This document shows positions 59,749 through 64,000 of a stretch of DNA of 64,000 nt, in pieces; position 1 is the first letter of the stretch, and each line of letters begins with the position of its first letter. This DNA comes from Streptomyces sp. NBC_00775 (GTDB lineage: Bacteria; Actinomycetota; Actinomycetes; Streptomycetales; Streptomycetaceae), in NCBI RefSeq assembly GCF_036347135.1, contig NZ_CP108938.1:3534001-3598000 (forward strand). Direction: 5' to 3'. The position numbers and the translations under genes were made by a program. The notes below the pieces were generated by a model. It did no database searches and had not been told where the DNA came from. It saw only the letters and a list, made by a program, of their open reading frames with translations.

Positions 59749-60714
59749 ATGCTGAAGAACGTGGCCGCAGTGCTGCTCGACGGTGTGCATCCCTTCGAAC
59801 TCGGCGTCGTCTGCGAGGTGTTCGGCCTCGACCGGAGCGACGAGGGGCTGCCCGTGTACGACTTCGCGATCGCCTCGGCCGAGGGCCCGACCCTCGGCAC
59901 CCATGTCGCCGGGTTCACCGTCTCCACCCCGCACGGCCTCGACCGGCTCGACGAGGCCGACCTCGTCGTCGTGCCGGCCGGGGACACCTACGCCGTGCGC
60001 GACTACCCGCCCGCGCTGCTCGACGCGCTGCGCCGGGCCGTCGAGCGCGGTGCCCGGGTGCTCAGCGTCTGCTCCGGCGTCTTCGTGCTGGGCGCGGCCG
60101 GGCTGCTCGACGGGCGGCGCTGCGCGGTGCACTGGCATCACGCGGAGGCGCTCGGCCGGCAGTATCCGCGGGCGATCGTCGAGCCGGACGTGCTGTACGT
60201 CGACGAGGACCCGGTGATCACCTCGGCGGGCACCGCGGCCGGAATCGACGCCTGCCTGCATCTGGTGCGCAAGGAGCACGGCCCGGAGGTCGCCAACGCC
60301 ATCGCCCGCCGCATGGTCGTACCGCCGCATCGCGACGGCGGCCAGGCCCAGTACATCGAGCGCCCGCTGCCCCGCTCCCCCTGCGACACCGTCGGCGAGG
60401 TGCTGGTGTGGATGCAGCAGCACCTCGACGAGGAGGTGACCGTCGAGCAGCTCGCGGCCCGCGCCCATATGTCCCCGCGCACCTTCGCGCGCCGCTTCCA
60501 GCAGGAGACCGGCACCACGCCGTACCGCTGGATCCTGCGCCAACGGGTGCTGCTGGCCCAGGAGTTGCTGGAGTCCTCGGACGAGACGATGGACGCGGTC
60601 GCGGGCCGCACCGGGTTCGGGAACGCGGCCGCGCTGCGCCATCAGTTCGTCCGGAGTCTGGGGACGACCCCGCAGGCGTACCGGCGCACGTTCAGGGGCC
60701 CGCGGGCTGCCTGA
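59749..60714 (+). CDS. nrdS: GlxA-family AraC-type regulator NrdS-like
   Basis: Protein of 321 residues. The N-terminal DJ-1/PfpI-like domain (about 1-190) starts MLKNVAAVLLDGVHPFELGV and contains RVLSVCSGVFVLGAAGLLDG, a nucleophile-elbow-like Cys that may be non-catalytic. The C-terminal AraC double HTH reads VEQLAARAHMSPRTFARRFQ and MDAVAGRTGFGNAAALRHQF. In S. coelicolor the homologue nrdS is the last gene of the B12-controlled nrdABS operon. Here it has its own promoter region and lies 5.3 kb from nrdB beyond strong terminators. The identity rests on that recalled neighbourhood plus family; a generic GlxA regulator is the alternative. Confidence 0.78.
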   Translation: MLKNVAAVLLDGVHPFELGVVCEVFGLDRSDEGLPVYDFAIASAEGPTLGTHVAGFTVSTPHGLDRLDEADLVVVPAGDTYAVRDYPPALLDALRRAVERGARVLSVCSGVFVLGAAGLLDGRRCAVHWHHAEALGRQYPRAIVEPDVLYVDEDPVITSAGTAAGIDACLHLVRKEHGPEVANAIARRMVVPPHRDGGQAQYIERPLPRSPCDTVGEVLVWMQQHLDEEVTVEQLAARAHMSPRTFARRFQQETGTTPYRWILRQRVLLAQELLESSDETMDAVAGRTGFGNAAALRHQFVRSLGTTPQAYRRTFRGPRAA

Positions 60715-60773
60715 ACGCGCGCCAGTAGACGCGCGGGGCCAGGGCCTTTCCGGCGCGGCACGCCGGAGAGGTG

Positions 60774-62147
60774 CTAGCGGGGCACTGCCTTGAGCAGCAG
60801 TTCGTGCGGCCGCAGGGTGATGCCGACATGGGGCGCGTCGTGGGAGCCGGACACCTGCTCGAAGCGCCACCTGGACGCCACGGTCGCCGTGATCAGGCTG
60901 AGCTGGGCCATCGAGAAGTGGTCACTCGGGCACTTCCGGTTGCCCAGGCTGAACGGGCGCATCGCGTACTTCCCTATCTCCTTGGACCGTTCCGGAAGCC
61001 AGCGGTCGGGGTCGAAATCCAGGTGCTGCTGGTACGACCGGGGATCGCGCTGGATCGCGTACGGGCTGTAGACGATGTCGGCACCGGCCGGAATGCGATA
61101 GCCGCCCAGGTCGGTTTCGGTCACCGCGCGCCGCGTCAATATCCATACGGCGGGGTGCAAACGCAGCGTCTCGATGACGACATTGTTCGTGTGCGACAGC
61201 CTCCGGACGTCGTCGAATCCGACGGGCCGGCCGCCCGTGACGGATTCGACCTCCTTGCTCACCCGGTCCGCCTGTTCCGGATGTTCGGTGAGGACTTGCA
61301 GGAGCCACATGATCGTGGACGCGATGGTTTCGCTGCCGGGGGTGAGTATCGCGACGACTTGGTCGTGGATCTCCTGTTCGTCGATGGGGTCGCCGTTGTC
61401 GTCCTTCGCGTCCAGCAATGCCGTCAGCAAATCGTCCGGCTTTTGACCAGATGCCCGCCGTTCGGCGGTGATCTCGTCGACGATGTCATGCAAATCGGCC
61501 AATGCGCGGTCGAATTGGCGGTGGGACGGAAGCGGCAGCCGATAGAGCGGCCCCGCCGGGATCACCATGCGCCGGTACATGCCGCGGAACACGGCGCCGA
61601 GCGCGATGCTCAGCCGCTCGGCCCGCTCGTCCATGAACTGGCCGCGCAGCAGACAGCGGGACGCGATGCGGACGGCGACGCGGAACGACTCCGACGTGCA
61701 GTCGATCGTCTCCCCCGGCACCATGCGCGTCGCGAACGCGCGCGCCTCCTCCTCCATGATCGACCCGTACTCGTGGATGACGTCGGCCCGGAACGCCGGC
61801 TGGATCGTCCGCCGCTGACGCCGGTGCTGCGGCCCGTTGGCCGTCGCGACCCCCTTCTTGCCGAGCAGCCCTTCGAGGGACTCCCACAGCGGGCCGCCGA
61901 TCTCGTAGTCAGGGCTGAGCGCCAGCGCCCCAGTGAGCTCGGGGGTGGTGACGGCGTACACCGTCTTGGGGCCCAGTTTGAGCCGGACGACGTCGCCGTG
62001 GTCGCGCAGTTGGGCCAGGAAGCCCAGCGGGTCGCGGACCAGTTTCCAGCCGTGGCCGAGGCCGGGTACTCCGCCCCCCGCGAGGGGCGGGGTGGACAGC
62101 GGCTCCAGCACCTGAGGCGCCTCGGGTCGCACAGACTCGACGGTCAT
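60774..62147 (-). CDS. cyp170A1: CYP170A-type cytochrome P450 (epi-isozizaene to albaflavenone oxidase)
   Basis: Protein of 457 residues, soluble P450. Landmarks: I-helix [15 protein letters not shown] (266-280), ExxR in ETLR (326-329), and the heme loop [12 protein letters not shown] with Cys406, where Pro replaces the usual Gly after Cys, as in CYP170A1. It oxidises epi-isozizaene in two steps via albaflavenol to the antibiotic ketone albaflavenone. CYP170A1 has also been reported to possess a second, farnesene-forming terpene-synthase site; the DDNGD stretch at 249-253 here fits the needed DDxxD motif. The ATG overlaps the terpene synthase stop by four bases. From memory, SCO5223. Confidence 0.93.
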   Translation of the reverse strand: MTVESVRPEAPQVLEPLSTPPLAGGGVPGLGHGWKLVRDPLGFLAQLRDHGDVVRLKLGPKTVYAVTTPELTGALALSPDYEIGGPLWESLEGLLGKKGVATANGPQHRRQRRTIQPAFRADVIHEYGSIMEEEARAFATRMVPGETIDCTSESFRVAVRIASRCLLRGQFMDERAERLSIALGAVFRGMYRRMVIPAGPLYRLPLPSHRQFDRALADLHDIVDEITAERRASGQKPDDLLTALLDAKDDNGDPIDEQEIHDQVVAILTPGSETIASTIMWLLQVLTEHPEQADRVSKEVESVTGGRPVGFDDVRRLSHTNNVVIETLRLHPAVWILTRRAVTETDLGGYRIPAGADIVYSPYAIQRDPRSYQQHLDFDPDRWLPERSKEIGKYAMRPFSLGNRKCPSDHFSMAQLSLITATVASRWRFEQVSGSHDAPHVGITLRPHELLLKAVPR

Positions 62148-63235
62148 TTCTCACCTGCCGCTTCATTGTTGACGTACGGGGGTGTGGCGCGGTCGTCCCA
62201 CTTGTCGACCATGTACCGGCCCGACTCGTGGTGGAACCAGTACACGGAGCTGAACCAGTTCCGCATATTGCCGAGGCACGCCGTCACGGCGACGCTCGCC
62301 GCGTTTCCCCGCACGGTCCCGTCCGCGAGGGTGTCGGCGAGCCGTAATACGTCCAGTTCGGCGACGAGGAATTCGTTGATGCATTCCTCGACCCGTCGTC
62401 GCACTTCTACGACGGATTCTTCGAGAGTCAGCCCTTCATGGTGAATGAGACTGATTCCGAGATTGTGGAATTCGTCGCCCGCTATTTCCTTGGGGAGTGA
62501 GCACAGATCGTTGTACCAGGCGGCGAATTCCTGGCTGAGCAGTGCCGCCCTCCGATATGCGGGGTGATTCCGTACCATGGCGGGGAGTTCATAGCCCGCG
62601 CTCGGTTCCAGCAGGTCGGTCCAGATCCAGTGCGCGAACGTCAGCCGGCGGAGTTCGAGATACTCCTCGACCGTGGGGACGGTGCCCGAGGAACGGTTCC
62701 GGAATTCCCGGTCGTACGCCTCGATCACCGCATGGAAGTGGAGCGCGAACCGCTCGTTCCACTTCTTGCTGAGGAACGAGTACAGGCGCACCATGGTGTC
62801 CGCGAACGCCGCGACCAGGGGATCCCGGTGACGCAGATGGTCCCGGGGGGAGTCGAGGGCCGCGTGCAACTGGAACCTGAGCCTCCGCCAGGCGTCCGTC
62901 CGGCCGTGGATGACATCGCGGTCGTGGCGGTCGTCCCAGACGAAGAACCACGCGCTGTAGTCCGCTATCGCCTGCATGACCTCGTCGGGGGCGCCAATGT
63001 AGTAGCCCGCCATGAGGTCGGTGTAGCACAAGCCGTCGGCATATTCCTCGACCTTGTCCGCCGGCATGAGCCGCTTTTCGAGGAGCCAGGTCCTGGTCTT
63101 CTCCTGGAGCCTGGGCCAATACGGGTGCAGTTGACGGGGAAACGCTGCCTCGATCACCGGGAGAGAGAGCGCCGGTGGTACCGCGACCGCTGTTGGTGTC
63201 GATGAAGTGCTCTGTGAGAAAGCATGCACGAACAA
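62144..63235 (-). CDS. cyc1: Epi-isozizaene synthase (class I sesquiterpene cyclase)
   Basis: Protein of 363 residues that cyclises farnesyl diphosphate to the tricyclic epi-isozizaene. The aspartate-rich motif DDRHD is at 101-105, the NSE triad NDLCSLPKE starts at 242, and the C-terminal [11 protein letters not shown] contains the RY pair, all as in S. coelicolor SCO5222. Length and sequence agree closely with that enzyme from memory; the first 30 residues differ most. The active site caps a Mg3-diphosphate cluster. Coupled to the P450 downstream, the pair makes albaflavenone. The leftward promoter must lie in the 346-base gap to def. Confidence 0.96.
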   Translation of the reverse strand: MFVHAFSQSTSSTPTAVAVPPALSLPVIEAAFPRQLHPYWPRLQEKTRTWLLEKRLMPADKVEEYADGLCYTDLMAGYYIGAPDEVMQAIADYSAWFFVWDDRHDRDVIHGRTDAWRRLRFQLHAALDSPRDHLRHRDPLVAAFADTMVRLYSFLSKKWNERFALHFHAVIEAYDREFRNRSSGTVPTVEEYLELRRLTFAHWIWTDLLEPSAGYELPAMVRNHPAYRRAALLSQEFAAWYNDLCSLPKEIAGDEFHNLGISLIHHEGLTLEESVVEVRRRVEECINEFLVAELDVLRLADTLADGTVRGNAASVAVTACLGNMRNWFSSVYWFHHESGRYMVDKWDDRATPPYVNNEAAGEK

Positions 63236-63581
63236 ACCCCTCTCAGCCGCCTGTTGGCGCTACACCCCTCCCGTTGTGCCGGGCGTGCGCCGTTGCGTAT
63301 CCCCGCACTTCCCATTCAGCACCACAACTGACCGTTCTGGGAACGGATTTGCATCGTTCACTACCCCATGGTGCCGAGAATCTCCCCTTGTGTGACTGAA
63401 TATGGATCACAAGAAGAGCACAAGGGATCGAACGTGCGACGTACACACGAACGGCGCCTGGTCAGGGGGTACCTGTCCAGACGCCGTACGAGGAGATCAA
63501 CGAACGGGGCTCACGAGAGATCGAGAACCCCACCTGTCATTTTCTGTCACAGCCGTGCGTGATGACGGCCGCTGTGCTACG
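63236..63581 (-). promoter_or_regulatory. Upstream region of the albaflavenone operon
   Basis: A 346-base gap without a gene between the synthase start and the end of def. It is AT-richer near 63,340-63,420. CCCTTGTG (63385-63392) and CACAAGGG (63419-63426) form an 8-base inverted repeat, and TGTGA-N11-TCACA (63391-63411) lies within it, about 160 bases before the start codon. These are candidate regulatory sites; no regulator gene is adjacent. Confidence 0.4.
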
Positions 63582-64000
63582 TCAGTCGTTCGCGACGATT
63601 TCGTAGCGGGGCTCGTTCTCGGCCATCTGCCGCAGCGCGTCCTTGCGCTCGCGCTTGGAGAGCCGGTCGATGTACAGGTAGCCGTACAGGTGGTCCGTCT
63701 CGTGCTGGAGGCAGCGCGCGAAGTAGCCGGTGCCGCGCACCTTGATCGGGTTGCCCTTCTCGTCCTGCCCGGTGACCTCGGCGTAGTCGGGGCGGGCCAG
63801 CGGCGCGTACGCGGTCGGCACCGAGAGGCAGCCCTCGTTGCTGTCGTCCAGGCGGCGCTGCTCGGCGGGCAGCTCGACGAGCACGGGGTTGCAGACGACG
63901 CCCACGTGCTGCTTGCCCTCGTCGTCCATGCAGTCGTAGACGAAGACCTTCAGGTCGACGCCGATCTGGTTCGCGGCCAGGCCCACGCCCTCGGCGGTGC
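63582..64000 (-). CDS. def: Peptide deformylase (truncated by the right edge)
   Basis: About 139 C-terminal residues are visible. The three deformylase motifs are present in order: [10 protein letters not shown] (motif 1), NEGCLSVP with the metal-binding Cys (motif 2), and QHETDHL, the HExxH-type motif 3 with both His ligands and the catalytic Glu. It removes the formyl group from nascent proteins. The N-terminal part and the start codon are beyond 64000. The C-terminal extension after the third motif ([20 protein letters not shown]) is typical of actinobacterial type 1 enzymes. Confidence 0.96.
   Translation of the reverse strand, partial: TAEGVGLAANQIGVDLKVFVYDCMDDEGKQHVGVVCNPVLVELPAEQRRLDDSNEGCLSVPTAYAPLARPDYAEVTGQDEKGNPIKVRGTGYFARCLQHETDHLYGYLYIDRLSKRERKDALRQMAENEPRYEIVAND

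Overview
This window is chromosomal DNA of a Streptomyces-type actinomycete. It is very GC-rich, with short intergenic gaps, frequent GTG starts and ATGA/GTGA gene overlaps. It carries hallmark Streptomyces genes: nickel superoxide dismutase with its maturation protease, the das chitin/GlcNAc cluster with DasR, WblE, SigH with PrsH, a B12-controlled nrdAB, and the epi-isozizaene/albaflavenone gene pair. From memory, gene order largely follows the S. coelicolor core chromosome around SCO5221-SCO5280 in reverse numbering. The species cannot be named from sequence alone.

Layout. 1-1.0 kb: right end of a trypsin plus trypsin-co-occurring-domain cassette. 1.1-7 kb: small conserved genes, a DUF4097-PadR operon, and an HTH/Clp_N pair behind two matched dyads, separated by copies of a dispersed intergenic repeat. 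7-11.6 kb: malic enzyme and a polar amino-acid ABC transporter. 11.6-13.8 kb: SigE-family ECF sigma factor with a membrane partner, and a methyltransferase. 13.9-15.4 kb: CGNR regulator, sodX, sodN. 15.4-23.7 kb: MFS/LysR pair, AraC-type regulator, VOC proteins, an ATP-grasp-like protein, an ECF42-type sigma factor with its YCII partner, and a GNAT enzyme. 24.1-26.8 kb: family 2B encapsulin shell gene with its polyprenyl synthase cargo gene. 27-31 kb: amidase, ACC-deaminase-like PLP enzyme, Na+/H+ antiporter and UBP zinc finger. 31-37 kb: prsH-sigH, lipid kinase, wblE, a PdtaS-like kinase. 37.2-45.9 kb: TetR/SDR pair, nagB, dasD-C-B-A and dasR. 46-50.4 kb: cstA-ybdD and DUF3311-mctC carboxylate uptake. 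50.6-60.7 kb: cobalamin riboswitch, nrdA-nrdB, a 5.3-kb block of secreted proteins, then nrdS. 60.8-64 kb: CYP170-type P450, epi-isozizaene synthase, and a truncated peptide deformylase.

How the genes work together. GlcNAc sensing dominates the middle: DasR-type operators sit at nagB, in the dasA-dasR gap and, unexpectedly, in an AT-richer gap at 37.1 kb. Carbon-overflow metabolism is represented by malic enzyme and the CstA/MctC-type carboxylate carriers. Stress and development regulators (SigH/PrsH, WblE, two ECF sigma factors, the PdtaS-like kinase, nickel SOD) cluster here as well. Two terpenoid loci are present: the encapsulin-linked polyprenyl synthase and the albaflavenone pair.

No tRNA, rRNA, CRISPR array, transposase or integrase was recognised. 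Functional calls rest on motifs and recalled family knowledge; no database search was run.
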